From: Microbacterium sp. LWO14-1.2
GTDB taxonomy: Bacteria; Actinomycetota; Actinomycetes; Actinomycetales; Microbacteriaceae
NCBI RefSeq assembly: GCF_038397715.1
Contig: NZ_CP151633.1
Location: 1,612,001-1,676,000, forward strand
Reading direction: 5' to 3'
Length of the DNA stretch: 64,000 nucleotides
This document shows, one piece after another, positions 52,741 to 62,329 of this stretch. Every line of letters begins with the position of its first letter. Within the stretch, counting starts at the first letter, position 1. The notes under the pieces are model-generated. The model made no database searches. It had not been told where the DNA came from and saw nothing but the letters and a program-made list of their open reading frames with translations. The position numbers and the translations under genes were made by a program.

Positions 52741-55044
52741 TCACCAGGGCAGTGCGACATCGCGCCCGCTCGGCTCGGCGTACACGCGCACGCTGCTCAG
52801 CGTCACGTACGCGTAGCCGTTCGTACGGCTCACGCGCACCCGCACGGCCTCGATCTCGTGCCGCGCGAAGTCGTGGATGCGGTGCCGGTGCCTGTTGTCG
52901 GTCACCGCGGCGACCGACAGCCACGCGCCGTCGACCTGCACCTGCACCTCGTAGTCGGCGACGAGCTCGGGAATCACGGTGAACTCGGTGCGGTGGTGGT
53001 GCAGGTTGATGAGGTCCTCGTCGACGTCGTCGTTCCACACGAGACGGACGGATGCCGCGGCGACCGGCTTCGGCCAGCGCAGCTCGATCCACTCCGGCGC
53101 GGCGGCGAGCGCCTCGGCATCCACCCGCTCCGACGACCACATGCGCGGCCCACCGTAGGGCCGGTTGCTGCCGTCGACGACCTTGTCCGCCGACCACGCG
53201 CGGGTCTCGCCGAGCGCGCGGAGCGAGACGCTGCGGCGGCGCAGCATGCGGGCGTTCCAGTCGGTGACGAGCTGGTGGTCGGCGTCGGGGATGTGGTCGT
53301 CGAACGCGGCGTCGTCGGCGCGCTTCGCGCCCATCGCCAGCACGCCGTAGGGTCGCTCGTCCGTGAGCACGAGGGAGACGTGCGGGTCGGCGCGCACGAC
53401 GACGACCGTGTTGGCCGGCGTCTGCGGGTTCCAGGCGAGAGGGGCGGTGACGGAGTCCGCACCCGCGGCGACCGGAACCTCGACCTCGGCGATCTGCTCG
53501 ACGGGCACGGCGTTCTGCGGCTTGCCCGTGGTCCAGAGTTCGATGCGGAGCGTGGTGTCGGACCCGACGACGACGTCGAGCTCGACGCCCTCGATCCGCG
53601 GGTCGACCGGGATCATCACGGCGATGTCGCGATCGAGCGGCAGCGTGTCGGCCGTGCGGTGCGCGCGGGTCGACACCTCGGTGAGCGCGCTCGACGCCGT
53701 GACCGTCGCCGCCGGCGCGAGGTCGTCGGCGTCGGTCGCGGAGATACCGAACACCGGCGCATCCTCGCGGAGGAGCGCCGCCTGCAGCGCACCCCGGTGC
53801 GACCCGGCGAGGTCGCGGGGTATGAGCCCGTCGCGGGCGAGCAGTGCGGCGGCCGTGCCGACGGCCTGCCCCTGCGTGGCGCAGGTGGCCATGACGCGGG
53901 TGGAGCCGAACGCGATGTGCGACGCCGAGATGTTGCGGCCGGCGAAGAGGAGGTTGGAGACGTCGCGCGAGTAGAGGCTGCGGAACGGGATCTGGTAGAT
54001 GCCGTCGCTGTACCGCTGCAGCGCCCCCGCCTTCTCGGCGTACACGCCCTCGACGGGGTGGAGGTCGATCGACCAGCCGCCGAAGGCCACGGCGTCGTCG
54101 AACGCCGTCTGCTCCAGCACGTCGTGCTGCGTCATCGTGTAGTCGCCGATGAACCGCCGGTACTCGCGCTTGCCGGGGATCGCTCCGACCCACTCCAGGG
54201 TGAGCCGGTCGGCGTCGAACTCGCCGGAGTTCTTGATGTAGTCCCAGATGCCGTAGACGATCGACCACAGCTCGTCGCGGATCTGCTCGTTCGATGAGAC
54301 GGTGTCGAGGTGCCCTCCCCACTCGATCCACCAGTAGTCGCAGCCGTTGTCGCCGGTGCGGATGATGCGGTTGCGCACGATGGGCGTCTCGCGGATGTCC
54401 TTGGCGATCAGCGGGGGCACGAAGCGCTCGGGTCTGCTGGCATCCTTCGTGTAGAAGAAGAGGGAGCTGCCGAGCAGCTCGCTGTCTGCGTGGTCGGGTG
54501 CCCAGGGCTCGTCGAACTCGGCCTTCGACTCGCGGCCCACGCGGTAGCCGGCACCGGCGAGGTGGCCGATCAGCCCGTCGCCCGAGCAGTCGAGGAAGAC
54601 GGGGGCCTCGAACACCGTCTCGATCTCGCTGCCCATGGTCCAGCCGACCACGGCGGCGATGCGCGGCGCCTCGTCGGACGACGTCTCGTGCATCCGCACC
54701 TCGCGGACGTCGGTGTTGAGGTGCAGCGAGATGTTCGGCTCCGACCGCACGGCGTCGAGCAGCACCTGGTCCCAGTAGTAGGGGTTGCCCTCGGGGTTGC
54801 GGTACTGGTTCTCGAGCACGAGCTCGCCGACGATCCCCGTCTCGCGGGCGAACCGCTGCGTGCCGTGGGCCGTGGCGCCGACGACCCACACCCGCACCTC
54901 GCTCGACGAGTTGCCTCCGAGCACCGGCCGGTTCTGGATGAGCGCGACGCGCGAACCCATCCGCGCTGCGGCGATGGCCGCGCACGTGCCGGCGAGCCCC
55001 CCGCCGACGACCACCACGTCCACCTGGCTCTCCGCCTTGATCAT
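52741..55044 (-). CDS. FAD-dependent oxidoreductase, PF12831 type, with C-terminal beta domain
   Basis: 767 residues. N-terminal Rossmann motif VVVGGGLAGTCAAIAAARMGSRVALI (about 10-36), then VFLDCSGDGLIGHLAGA, LLFAGRNISASH and TCATQGQAVGTAAALL, all of the FAD_oxidored family. The C-terminal 250 residues are beta-rich, with HRTEFTVIPELVADYEVQVQVDGAWLSVA, resembling a galactose-binding-like domain. Substrate not known; carbohydrate catabolism is plausible. No signal peptide. Confidence 0.88.
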   Translation of the reverse strand: MIKAESQVDVVVVGGGLAGTCAAIAAARMGSRVALIQNRPVLGGNSSSEVRVWVVGATAHGTQRFARETGIVGELVLENQYRNPEGNPYYWDQVLLDAVRSEPNISLHLNTDVREVRMHETSSDEAPRIAAVVGWTMGSEIETVFEAPVFLDCSGDGLIGHLAGAGYRVGRESKAEFDEPWAPDHADSELLGSSLFFYTKDASRPERFVPPLIAKDIRETPIVRNRIIRTGDNGCDYWWIEWGGHLDTVSSNEQIRDELWSIVYGIWDYIKNSGEFDADRLTLEWVGAIPGKREYRRFIGDYTMTQHDVLEQTAFDDAVAFGGWSIDLHPVEGVYAEKAGALQRYSDGIYQIPFRSLYSRDVSNLLFAGRNISASHIAFGSTRVMATCATQGQAVGTAAALLARDGLIPRDLAGSHRGALQAALLREDAPVFGISATDADDLAPAATVTASSALTEVSTRAHRTADTLPLDRDIAVMIPVDPRIEGVELDVVVGSDTTLRIELWTTGKPQNAVPVEQIAEVEVPVAAGADSVTAPLAWNPQTPANTVVVVRADPHVSLVLTDERPYGVLAMGAKRADDAAFDDHIPDADHQLVTDWNARMLRRRSVSLRALGETRAWSADKVVDGSNRPYGGPRMWSSERVDAEALAAAPEWIELRWPKPVAAASVRLVWNDDVDEDLINLHHHRTEFTVIPELVADYEVQVQVDGAWLSVAAVTDNRHRHRIHDFARHEIEAVRVRVSRTNGYAYVTLSSVRVYAEPSGRDVALPW

Positions 55045-55075
55045 CGGACCTCCTCGTCGCTGTCCAGACTACCTG

Positions 55076-55113
55076 GATTACCGTTCAGAGGTTGCAGATT
55101 ACCACTCAGCGGT
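55076..55113. promoter_or_regulatory. Tandem operator between the FAD oxidoreductase and MFS genes
   Basis: GATTACC-N2-TCAG-N-GGT occurs at 55076-55092 and again at 55097-55113, 21 bp apart (two helical turns). Each copy has ACC/GGT symmetry. It lies between divergent starts and is a likely IclR site. Confidence 0.55.
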
Positions 55114-55175
55114 AGTAGCTTCTCATCAGACGCTACGATTGTGGTGTCCCCACCACCTCTACTCAAGGACGCGTA

Positions 55176-56507
55176 ATGGGTATCACTGACACCGCCGACG
55201 GCGTCGGCACCGCGGTTCTCACCGACGACGAGCGCCGTCGGCGCATGCGCAAGGTCATCACGGCCGCCGGAGTCGGCCACTTCGTCGAATGGTTCGACTT
55301 CGGCCTCTACGGCACCCTCGCCACGGTCATCGCGCTGCACTTCTTCCAGACGGGTGACCCGCAGGCGGCGCTGCTGTCGTCGTTCGGGGTCTTCGCCGCC
55401 GGATTCATCATGCGGCCCATCGGCGGCCTGTTCTTCGGCTCCATGGGCGACCGCATCGGCCGCCGCACCACGCTCGGCCTCGTGATCATGGTCACCTCCG
55501 GGGCGACGTTCGTCATGGGCATCCTGCCCACCTACGACGCGATCGGTCTCGTGGCGCCCCTCCTTCTCGTGATCGTGCGTCTCGTGCAGGGTTTCGCCGC
55601 CGGCGGCGAGAGCAGCGGCGCGACCACCCTGCTCGCCGAGTACGCACCGAGCAACCGCCGCGGCTTCGTGTCGAGCTTCGTCGACGTCTTCGGCTTCGCG
55701 GCCTTCGTCGCGGGATCCGGTCTCGTGCTCCTCTTCACCGCCACTCTCGGCTCCGACGCCCTGAACGACTGGGGCTGGCGGGCCATGTTCGCCCTCGCGC
55801 TGCCGCTCGGCGCGGCCGGGCTCTACCTGCGCCTCAAGCTCGAGGACACCCCGGAGTTCCAGAAGATCAAGGAGAAGGGCGAGGTCACCGCCAAGCCGCT
55901 GCGCACCTCGATCTCGCGCTGGTGGAAGGCCCTGCTCTTCTGCGTCGGCTTCGTCGTGCTCAAGGCCGTCGGCCACTGGATCCTGCAGACCTTCATGCCC
56001 TCGTACCTGCAGACCGACCTCAAGTTCGACCAGCAGACGGCCTACGCCGTGACGACCATCGGCCTCGCGGCCATCATGATCCTCGTGCCGCTGTTCGGCC
56101 TGCTCAGCGACCGCATCGGCCGCAAGCCCGTCATGATCATCGGCGCGTCCGGCTTCATCGTCCTCACCTACCCCACGCTCATGCTCATGGGTTCGGGGGC
56201 GTTCCTCGCCGCCGTGGTCGCGATGATCATCCTCGGCGTCTTCATGGCCGCGTACGACGGGGCGATGAGCGCCGCGATGGCCGAGCTGTTCCCCACGAAC
56301 ATCCGCTACGGCTCGATGGCGATCGCGTACAACATCTCCGTCGCCGCGTTCGGCGGCATCACGCCGTGGTTCTCGCAGAGCCTCATCTCGTGGACGGGCA
56401 ACACCTACGCCCCCGCGTTCTACGTGATGGGCGCCGCCGTCATCACGCTCGTCGTCGTGATCGGGGCCCGCGAGACCGCGAAGAGCCCGCTGATCGAGAA
56501 GGGCTGA
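55176..56507 (+). CDS. MFS transporter, metabolite:H+ symporter type
   Basis: 443 residues, about 12 helices. The MHS-family signature VGHFVEWFDFGLYG near residue 37 and motif GSMGDRIGRRTTLG are visible; EPTHER LLAEYAPSNRRGFVSSF and LFPTNIRYGSMAIAYN also fit the KgtP/ShiA-like group. It takes up an organic acid or similar compound, probably the substrate of the adjacent oxidoreductases. It is 4 bases before the extended-SDR gene. Confidence 0.9.
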   Translation: MGITDTADGVGTAVLTDDERRRRMRKVITAAGVGHFVEWFDFGLYGTLATVIALHFFQTGDPQAALLSSFGVFAAGFIMRPIGGLFFGSMGDRIGRRTTLGLVIMVTSGATFVMGILPTYDAIGLVAPLLLVIVRLVQGFAAGGESSGATTLLAEYAPSNRRGFVSSFVDVFGFAAFVAGSGLVLLFTATLGSDALNDWGWRAMFALALPLGAAGLYLRLKLEDTPEFQKIKEKGEVTAKPLRTSISRWWKALLFCVGFVVLKAVGHWILQTFMPSYLQTDLKFDQQTAYAVTTIGLAAIMILVPLFGLLSDRIGRKPVMIIGASGFIVLTYPTLMLMGSGAFLAAVVAMIILGVFMAAYDGAMSAAMAELFPTNIRYGSMAIAYNISVAAFGGITPWFSQSLISWTGNTYAPAFYVMGAAVITLVVVIGARETAKSPLIEKG

Positions 56508-56511
56508 GCGC

Positions 56512-57507
56512 ATGCGCATCGTCGTCACCGGAGCCTCCGGGCGCGTCGGATCGACCGTGGCCGCGCAGCTCGTCTCGCGCGGCCACGAGGTGATCGGCCT
56601 CGACCGGGTCGCCCCGGTCGAGCCGATCCCCGGCGTGGAGCACATCGTGACCGACCTCACGGCGCTCGCACCCCGCGATCAGCGACTGGCGGATGCCGAG
56701 GCCGTGGCGCACCTCGGAGCCTTCATGTCGTGGAACGACGCCGACGCCGAGGCCGTCTACGAGGCCAACGTCACCGGAACCGTCGCGCTCGTGCGTGCGC
56801 TGACCGGGTCGTCGGTGCGGCGCTTCGTGCTCGCGAGCACCGGCGAGGTGTACCCCGAGAACGCGCCGCAGTACCAGCCCGTCGACGAGCAGCATCCGCG
56901 TCTCCCCCGCACCTGGTACGGACTCAGCAAGGTGCTGGCGGAGGAGACGGTCGCGTTCGCCGGCCGCACCCTGGGCTGGGACACGGTGGTGCTGCGGTTC
57001 TCGCACACGCAGCATCCCGCCGAGCTGCTCGACCCGACGTCGTTCTTCTCCGGTCCGCGCTTCTTCGCGAAGGCGCGGTTCGCGAAAGAGGATGCCGCGG
57101 GCAACGCATTCGTCGCCGACCAGCTCCGTGGGTTCGCCGACGACGACGCCGACACCGTGATCGTCGCTCAGCGGGCGGACGGCAGCCCGACCACCATGGG
57201 GATCATGGCCGCGCCCGACCTCGCGCGCGGGGTGGTGCTGGCGCTCGAAGGCGACACCTCCGGCCACGAGGTCATCGGGCTCGGCCCCGACTCGTCGACC
57301 GACCTCGGCTCGTTCGCCACCCGTCTGGCAGAGGCCGCCGGGCTGCCGACCACGCCGCTGACCCTGCCCGACACGGCGCCGTCGTACACGACCAGCAACG
57401 GCAGGGCCAGGGAGCTGCTCGGGTTCCGGCCTGAGTACGACGAGGCGCGCATGATCGACGCCGCCGTCCAGGCGCGACGCGAGCGGGCGGACGCGGTGCG
57501 GCGGTAG
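56512..57507 (+). CDS. NAD(P)-dependent extended SDR (epimerase/dehydratase type)
   Basis: 331 residues. TGASGRVGSTVAAQLV at the N-terminus (NAD site), LGAFMSWNDADAEAVYEANVTGT, a Ser in LASTGEVYPEN and catalytic WYGLSK (about 142-147). Extended-SDR family acting on nucleotide sugars or sugar acids. It follows the symporter within 4 bases, so the two are one operon. Confidence 0.88.
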   Translation: MRIVVTGASGRVGSTVAAQLVSRGHEVIGLDRVAPVEPIPGVEHIVTDLTALAPRDQRLADAEAVAHLGAFMSWNDADAEAVYEANVTGTVALVRALTGSSVRRFVLASTGEVYPENAPQYQPVDEQHPRLPRTWYGLSKVLAEETVAFAGRTLGWDTVVLRFSHTQHPAELLDPTSFFSGPRFFAKARFAKEDAAGNAFVADQLRGFADDDADTVIVAQRADGSPTTMGIMAAPDLARGVVLALEGDTSGHEVIGLGPDSSTDLGSFATRLAEAAGLPTTPLTLPDTAPSYTTSNGRARELLGFRPEYDEARMIDAAVQARRERADAVRR

Positions 57508-57527
57508 GCCCTCTGCGGAGGGAACCG

Positions 57528-57740
57528 CGTTTCGTCTCGCTCCGCTCGCTCAACGACCCGCGCAGACCCCCGCTCGTCGAGCCAGGAGCGAAGCACCGAG
57601 ACGAAACGCCGCACGCCGTTCTCCGACACCCACCGCGTTTCGTCTCGCTCCGCTCGCTCAACGACCCGTAGGGGCTCCGCTCGCTCAACGACCCGCAGGG
57701 GCTCCGCTCGCTCAACGACCCGCAGGGGCTCCGCTCGCTT
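57528..57740 (-). repeat. Large 31-bp repeat cluster
   Basis: Full minus-oriented units at 57528-57558 and 57636-57666. A variant plus-oriented unit at 57571-57609 has the stretch CGTCGAGCCAGGAGCGAAGC and ends GAGACGAAACGC. From about 57665 there are three tandem 27-base copies of GCTCCGCTCGCTCAACGACC plus CGCAGGG. The gap 57508-57760 holds nothing else. Confidence 0.85.
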
Positions 57741-57760
57741 CGTGAACCGGCGGCGGCGGG

Positions 57761-58945
57761 TCAGCGCGGTGCGCGGACGGCATCCCCCATCGCGGCGAGC
57801 GCCTCGGCGAGGATCGGCCGCGGCGTCGCGAACACCACGCGCACGAAGCGCTCGTACCCGTGCCCGAGCAGGGCGCCGTCGGTGAGCACGACGCCGGCCT
57901 GTTCGCGGAAGAACCGGGCCGGCGAGCCCGGGATGCCGAGCGCGCCCGTGTCGATCCAGCCGATGTAGGTGGCCTCGGGCTCGCGGTAGACCGCGCCGGG
58001 CAGATGCTCGGTGACGAGCTCGCCGAGCGTGCGCCGCGAGTCGGAGAGGTAGGCGAGCACCCCGTCGAGCCACGGCCGCCCCGCCCGGTACGCCGCGGTC
58101 GACGCGACGACTCCGAGCGTCGACGCGCCGTGCTGCACGGAGAACCCGAACCGGCGGTACTGCTCCTGGTCGATGTCGTTCGAGAGCACGAGCTGGGCGG
58201 CCTTGAGTCCGGGGATGTTCCACGCCTTCGACGCGCTCGTGCCGGTCACGGTGTGCGCGGCCGTCGCCTCAGAGAGCGACGCGTACGGGGTGAACGGGCG
58301 CGCGTCGAAGCGGAGCGGCGCGTGGATCTCGTCGGCGAACACCCGGCCGCCGTGCCGCTCGACGATCTCGGCGATCGCCTCGAGCTCGGCACGGTCGACG
58401 ACGGTGCCGGTCGGGTTGTGCGGGTTGCACAGCACGAGCGTGCGCGCGCCGGCGGCGAAGGCCTCGTCGATGCGGTCGAGGTCGTGGTGCCAGCGCCCGT
58501 CGACCTCGACGCCCGGCACCTCGATCACGGAGTGCCCGATCGACGGCAGGTAGGTGAGGAACGGCATATACGCGGGAGTCGGCACGATCACCGGCGACCC
58601 GGCGGGCGCGTACTCCTCCACGGCGACGCGGAGCGCGGCCATCACGTCGGATACCGGATGCACGCGCTCGGGATCGACGGTCCAGCCGTACTCGGTGCGC
58701 ATCCAGTCGGCGGTGGCCGACCCGAGGTCGGCGGCGAGCGGCGGCGAGAGGTATCCGAGGGTCTCCTCGTCGATCGCCTGGTGCAGCGCCGCGGCGATCT
58801 CGGGGGCGATGCCGAAGTCCATCTCCGCGACCCAGGCGCCGATGCTGCCCGGATGCAGACTCCACTTGCGGCTCTCAGGGCGGTCGAGGTCGAACCGGGT
58901 CCTGGTGTCGAAGGGATGCGTGGCGCGGCGCGCGGAGTCGGTCAT
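57761..58945 (-). CDS. MalY/PatB-type aminotransferase (C-S lyase)
   Basis: 394 residues, fold type I PLP enzyme. WVAEMDFGIAPEIAAALHQA near the N-terminus, VSDVMAALRVAVEEYAPAGSPVIVPTPAYMPF, LCNPHNPTGTV, DEIHAPLRF and the PLP lysine in VTGTSASKAWNIPGLKAAQLVLSND. Typical of MalY/PatB beta-C-S lyases and aminotransferases. It may release sulfur from cystathionine-like compounds. Single gene beside a repeat cluster. Confidence 0.92.
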   Translation of the reverse strand: MTDSARRATHPFDTRTRFDLDRPESRKWSLHPGSIGAWVAEMDFGIAPEIAAALHQAIDEETLGYLSPPLAADLGSATADWMRTEYGWTVDPERVHPVSDVMAALRVAVEEYAPAGSPVIVPTPAYMPFLTYLPSIGHSVIEVPGVEVDGRWHHDLDRIDEAFAAGARTLVLCNPHNPTGTVVDRAELEAIAEIVERHGGRVFADEIHAPLRFDARPFTPYASLSEATAAHTVTGTSASKAWNIPGLKAAQLVLSNDIDQEQYRRFGFSVQHGASTLGVVASTAAYRAGRPWLDGVLAYLSDSRRTLGELVTEHLPGAVYREPEATYIGWIDTGALGIPGSPARFFREQAGVVLTDGALLGHGYERFVRVVFATPRPILAEALAAMGDAVRAPR

Positions 58946-59098
58946 GTCGTTCGGCTCTCAGCCCACCGGCCGACATCGCCGGGCGGCGCTCGCGATGCGG
59001 ATGACGGACACGGGGACTCCTTCGACGGGAGCCTCCAGCCTACGGACGCACTCGATCGGCATGCACATCATGTGTCGACACGTGACGGCATCCTCGCC

Positions 59099-59863
59099 TC
59101 AGCTCGCCGACACGACGCCCATCGCCGCACGCACGAGGGCGGCGTTGTCGAAGGCGGAGCGGCCATCGGGCAGGACGAGCGTGTCCTCGAATCCGATGCG
59201 GGTGTCGAGTCCGAGCTCGACGGCGAGCGCGAGCGCCGGCCAGGCCGACCTCTCCTCGCCGTGCAGCAGGATCGGGACCTCGGCGTCCTCCGCGCGCACG
59301 TGCGCGATGAGCCCTTCGGCGTGAGTGCGCACGACGTCGGCGGCCTCGTCAGGCAGCTCGATCAGCACGCGCAGACACTCCCCGCGAACGGGAGAGTCAC
59401 GCCAGGCCTCGAATCCGGTGCCGTCCCAGATCCCGGCCTCGACGCCGACGCCTCGACGCCGCAGAGCCACGGCGACCTCGTCGGCTCCCGCCTCGTGCCA
59501 GTTCACCGAGGCGTGGTCGGGCAGCTCGGTCCATGCCTCGATCGCCGCGAGGCGGCGTTCGACGTCGGGCTCGGTCCACGCACCGGTTGTCACACCGATC
59601 GGGATGCCGGGGCACGCCGCACGCAGCGCCCTCACCCATTCCGCGACATGGTCGGGAGCCACGGAGTCGTGGCCGGCGGCATCCTTCGGGTGCACGTGGA
59701 TGTCGCCCGCGCCGGCCGCGACGGCCCGCGCCGCATCCGCGGCGGCGAGGGTTGCGTCGGCCGTCAGACGCGGGTGCTGGGCGAGCTCGCGTGCGCCGTT
59801 GAGGCACGCCTGCACGAGCATCCGTCGTGCGTCGACGGACCCCGTGTCGCCCGGCCCGGCCAT
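59099..59863 (-). CDS. BKACE family protein (DUF849, beta-keto acid cleavage)
   Basis: 254 residues. LVQACLNGARELAQHPRLTADATLAAADAARAVAAGAGDIHVHPKD has the metal-binding His pair (HVHPKD), CPGIPIGVTTGAW the next block, and HASVNWHEAGADEVAVAL and GIWDGTGFEAW also fit. These enzymes cleave beta-keto acids with acetyl-CoA and a Zn ion. Overlaps the next small gene by one base. Confidence 0.85.
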   Translation of the reverse strand: MAGPGDTGSVDARRMLVQACLNGARELAQHPRLTADATLAAADAARAVAAGAGDIHVHPKDAAGHDSVAPDHVAEWVRALRAACPGIPIGVTTGAWTEPDVERRLAAIEAWTELPDHASVNWHEAGADEVAVALRRRGVGVEAGIWDGTGFEAWRDSPVRGECLRVLIELPDEAADVVRTHAEGLIAHVRAEDAEVPILLHGEERSAWPALALAVELGLDTRIGFEDTLVLPDGRSAFDNAALVRAAMGVVSAS

Positions 59864-60090
59864 CAGTTCATGAGCTCCCGCGGGTGGAACTGGTGCAGCC
59901 CGCCGGTGTCGGACGGCCCCTCCTCGGTGCGGATGTTGTGCGCGACCTGCCGTGCCGTCGCTGCTCCTCGGCCGACCCGCACGGCCTCCTCCTGGGTCTC
60001 GAAGCTGTTCCCCAGGGTACGTGACTCCCCCTCGATCCGGTTGAACCAGATGCCGTCGCGCTGGAACGTCTCGATGTCTCCTGCAGCCAT
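59863..60090 (-). CDS. DUF2188 domain protein
   Basis: 75 residues from ATG 60090. GIWFNRIEGESRTLGNSFETQEEAVRVGRGAATARQVAHNIRTEEG is the DUF2188 pattern (an alpha/beta dsRNA-binding-like fold of unknown role). Its stop overlaps the BKACE start codon by one base, so they are probably co-transcribed. Confidence 0.85.
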   Translation of the reverse strand: MAAGDIETFQRDGIWFNRIEGESRTLGNSFETQEEAVRVGRGAATARQVAHNIRTEEGPSDTGGLHQFHPRELMN

Positions 60091-60294
60091 GGGGGATGTC
60101 CTCTCCGTTCCCTCTTTTCTACGCGAGGGCTCGGACACGGCAGGAGGGGCTTGACAGAATCGGCGCTCCTCGGCGATGGGACGGATGCGGTCGCATACAG
60201 ACATCCCGCGCCACGTCAAGGGCGGTGACGGGGTGATTTGCGCACCGTACGGTCATGTCATGCCCGACCCGAAGACCGCTGCGCGGAGCGCCCG

Positions 60295-61776
60295 ATGAGC
60301 CTCGAGGTGATGTCGCCCACCGAGGCGCTGCTCGACGGCCGCTACGTGCTCAAGGAGCGGGTCGGTCGCGGCGGCATGGCGACCGTCTACCGGGCCGAGG
60401 ACACGCACCTCGAGCGCATCGTCGCGATCAAGATGATCCACGAGGACGACGGCGCGGCCTCGTCCGCCGAGCGGGCCCACAACGAGAAAGCGCTGCTCGC
60501 GGCCGTCGACCACCGCGCGCTGGTCACGCTCTACGACGCGCAGCTGATCCCCGGTCGGCCGCGCTACCTCGTGATGGAGTTCGTCGAGGGACCCACCCTC
60601 GCCCGCCGCATGAGCACCGGACCGATGCGTCCGCGCCAGGTCGCCCGCGTCGCACGCGACGTCGCCGAAGCACTGTCGATCGTGCACGGAGCGGGAATCG
60701 TGCACCGCGACGTCAAGCCGTCGAACGTCCTGCTCGCCCGCGACCCCGGCGGCGGTCCCTGGACCGCGAAGCTCGCCGACTTCGGCATCGCCTGCACGGT
60801 CGGCAGCCCCCGCCTGACCTCGCCCGGCATCGTGCTCGGCACCCTCACCTACATGGCGCCGGAGCAGCTGCGCGACGCCGAACCAGGCACGGCGGTCGAC
60901 GTCTTCTCGCTGGGCCTCATGCTCATCGAAGCCCTCACCGGCGAGCCCGCCTACCCCACCATGAGCACCGGACGCGGAGCGGCAGTCGCCCGGCTCATGA
61001 ACTCGCCCACGATCCCCGACAGCGTGCCCGAGGAGTGGCGCGGACTGCTCGAGCAGATGACACGCCTCGAACCGGCCGAACGCCCCACCGCGCGCGAGGT
61101 CGCCCGCGCGGCGCGCGCGCTCATGCGCGGCGAGGCTCCGACCGCCATCGCGCCCGCGGGTGCAGCCGGCATCGTCCCCGGCACGGATGCCGCAGGGCCG
61201 GATGCCGCGGCCGCAGCCGCCTCCCCGGACGGCGTGCCCGTCGGTGCCGCGGCTCGTGGTGCTGCCGGCGCAGTCGGCGCTGGTGCAGCCGCCGCTGGCG
61301 CAGTCGGCGCTGGTGCAGCCGCCGCTGGCGCGGACGCCGCCGCTCCTGCGGCCGCCACGAAACCGCCGACCGACCGCACCGCGGTGCTCGACGCGACACC
61401 CGCCGCGCGCCGCCGTCGCAACCCGCGTGCGGTCGCCGGCATCGCCGCGGCCGCCGCGGTCGTCGTCGCGGGCGCGCTCGCCACCGGTTTCGTCGCCGGA
61501 AACCCTCCCGTCGCCGCGAGCGGTCGGCTCGCGGCATCCTTCGCCGAGCGCACCGTCATCGCGCCGGAGGACTCCGGACAGGCCCCCGTCGAGGTGGTCG
61601 TGAGCGAGCCGACCGACCAGGACCCGATCCTCAACCAGCCGGCGGTCGATCAGCCGGCGCAGAACGAGAACAAGGGTCCGGGCAACAACAACGGCAACGA
61701 GAACAAGGGCCCCGGCAACAACAACGGCAACAAGGGCAACAAGGGCGACAAGGGCGACAAGGGCGACGACCGCTGA
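60295..61776 (+). CDS. Serine/threonine protein kinase with external Pro/Asn tail
   Basis: 493 residues from ATG 60295. Kinase domain about 14-280: Gly loop VGRGGMATVY, Lys46 in VAIKMI, HRDVKPSN (catalytic Asp about 138), DFGIAC, APEQL. An Ala/Gly/Pro linker follows, then a transmembrane helix (about 376-402) and a short outside tail of repeated NENKGPGNNNGN-like units ending KGDKGDKGDDR. No PASTA domains. It signals across the membrane; substrates unknown. Confidence 0.93.
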   Translation: MSLEVMSPTEALLDGRYVLKERVGRGGMATVYRAEDTHLERIVAIKMIHEDDGAASSAERAHNEKALLAAVDHRALVTLYDAQLIPGRPRYLVMEFVEGPTLARRMSTGPMRPRQVARVARDVAEALSIVHGAGIVHRDVKPSNVLLARDPGGGPWTAKLADFGIACTVGSPRLTSPGIVLGTLTYMAPEQLRDAEPGTAVDVFSLGLMLIEALTGEPAYPTMSTGRGAAVARLMNSPTIPDSVPEEWRGLLEQMTRLEPAERPTAREVARAARALMRGEAPTAIAPAGAAGIVPGTDAAGPDAAAAAASPDGVPVGAAARGAAGAVGAGAAAAGAVGAGAAAAGADAAAPAAATKPPTDRTAVLDATPAARRRRNPRAVAGIAAAAAVVVAGALATGFVAGNPPVAASGRLAASFAERTVIAPEDSGQAPVEVVVSEPTDQDPILNQPAVDQPAQNENKGPGNNNGNENKGPGNNNGNKGNKGDKGDKGDDR

Positions 61777-61780
61777 GCGG

Positions 61781-62233
61781 TCAGGCCGCGCGCACGTCGA
61801 GCACCCAGGTCACGCCGAACCGGTCGGTCAACATCCCGAATCCGGCCGACCAGGCCGAGGCGGCGAGCGGCTCGATGATGTCCGCGCCGTCGGCGAGTGC
61901 GTCCCAGTAGCCCCGCAGCTCGTCGAGCGATCCGGCCTGCAGCGACTGGAAGAACGTCCGGTCCGTGAGCGTGACGCCGTTCTCGCGGCGAGTGCTCCCG
62001 GCGACGGAATCGGCTTCGTCGGCGCCCGGCACGTCGTAGGCGAGGAGGCGGAAGCCGTCGGCGTTCACGACCTGCCCGAACACGACGCGATCGGAGCCGG
62101 GCGCCTCGGCCGGCATCCCGAAGTCGGCGTACGTCGCGATCGAGACGTCGGCGGCGAACACCGTTCCGTAGAACTCGAGCGCCTGGCGGGCGGTGCCGCG
62201 GAAGTTGAGGTGGGTGGTGGTGGTGACGGTCAT
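61781..62233 (-). CDS. VOC-family protein, PhnB-like
   Basis: 150 residues. HLNFRGTARQALEFYGTVFAADVSIATYADFG and RTFFQSLQAGSLDELRGYWDALADGADIIEPL match the PhnB/DUF1338-like VOC branch. A small metal-binding protein of unknown substrate. Convergent with the kinase gene, four bases apart, and divergent from the WYL regulator. Confidence 0.87.
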   Translation of the reverse strand: MTVTTTTHLNFRGTARQALEFYGTVFAADVSIATYADFGMPAEAPGSDRVVFGQVVNADGFRLLAYDVPGADEADSVAGSTRRENGVTLTDRTFFQSLQAGSLDELRGYWDALADGADIIEPLAASAWSAGFGMLTDRFGVTWVLDVRAA

Positions 62234-62329
62234 GAGGTTCTCCTGTCGATGAGGCGGCGGATGCCGTGAGAACCACGATCACAGCAGTAGAGGTCAGTTT
62301 CGGTCCGCTTCTCGGACGAGAATGGAGAC

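Noticed and set aside
50539..54297. A 1252-codon plus-strand open frame across gnd, IclR and the FAD oxidoreductase
   Set aside because: It is antisense to three well-supported genes, has Arg/Asp/Val/Glu/His-biased low-complexity content and no domain. Long antisense frames are expected at this GC content.
52196..54985. A 929-codon minus-strand frame overlapping the FAD oxidoreductase
   Set aside because: Same strand but other frame; composed almost only of Arg, Ala, Gly, Asp and His. The FAD motif is in the other frame.
57528..57740. Possible CRISPR array (three regular repeats)
   Set aside because: Units are 27 bases in direct tandem without unique spacers and match the dispersed 31-bp family.
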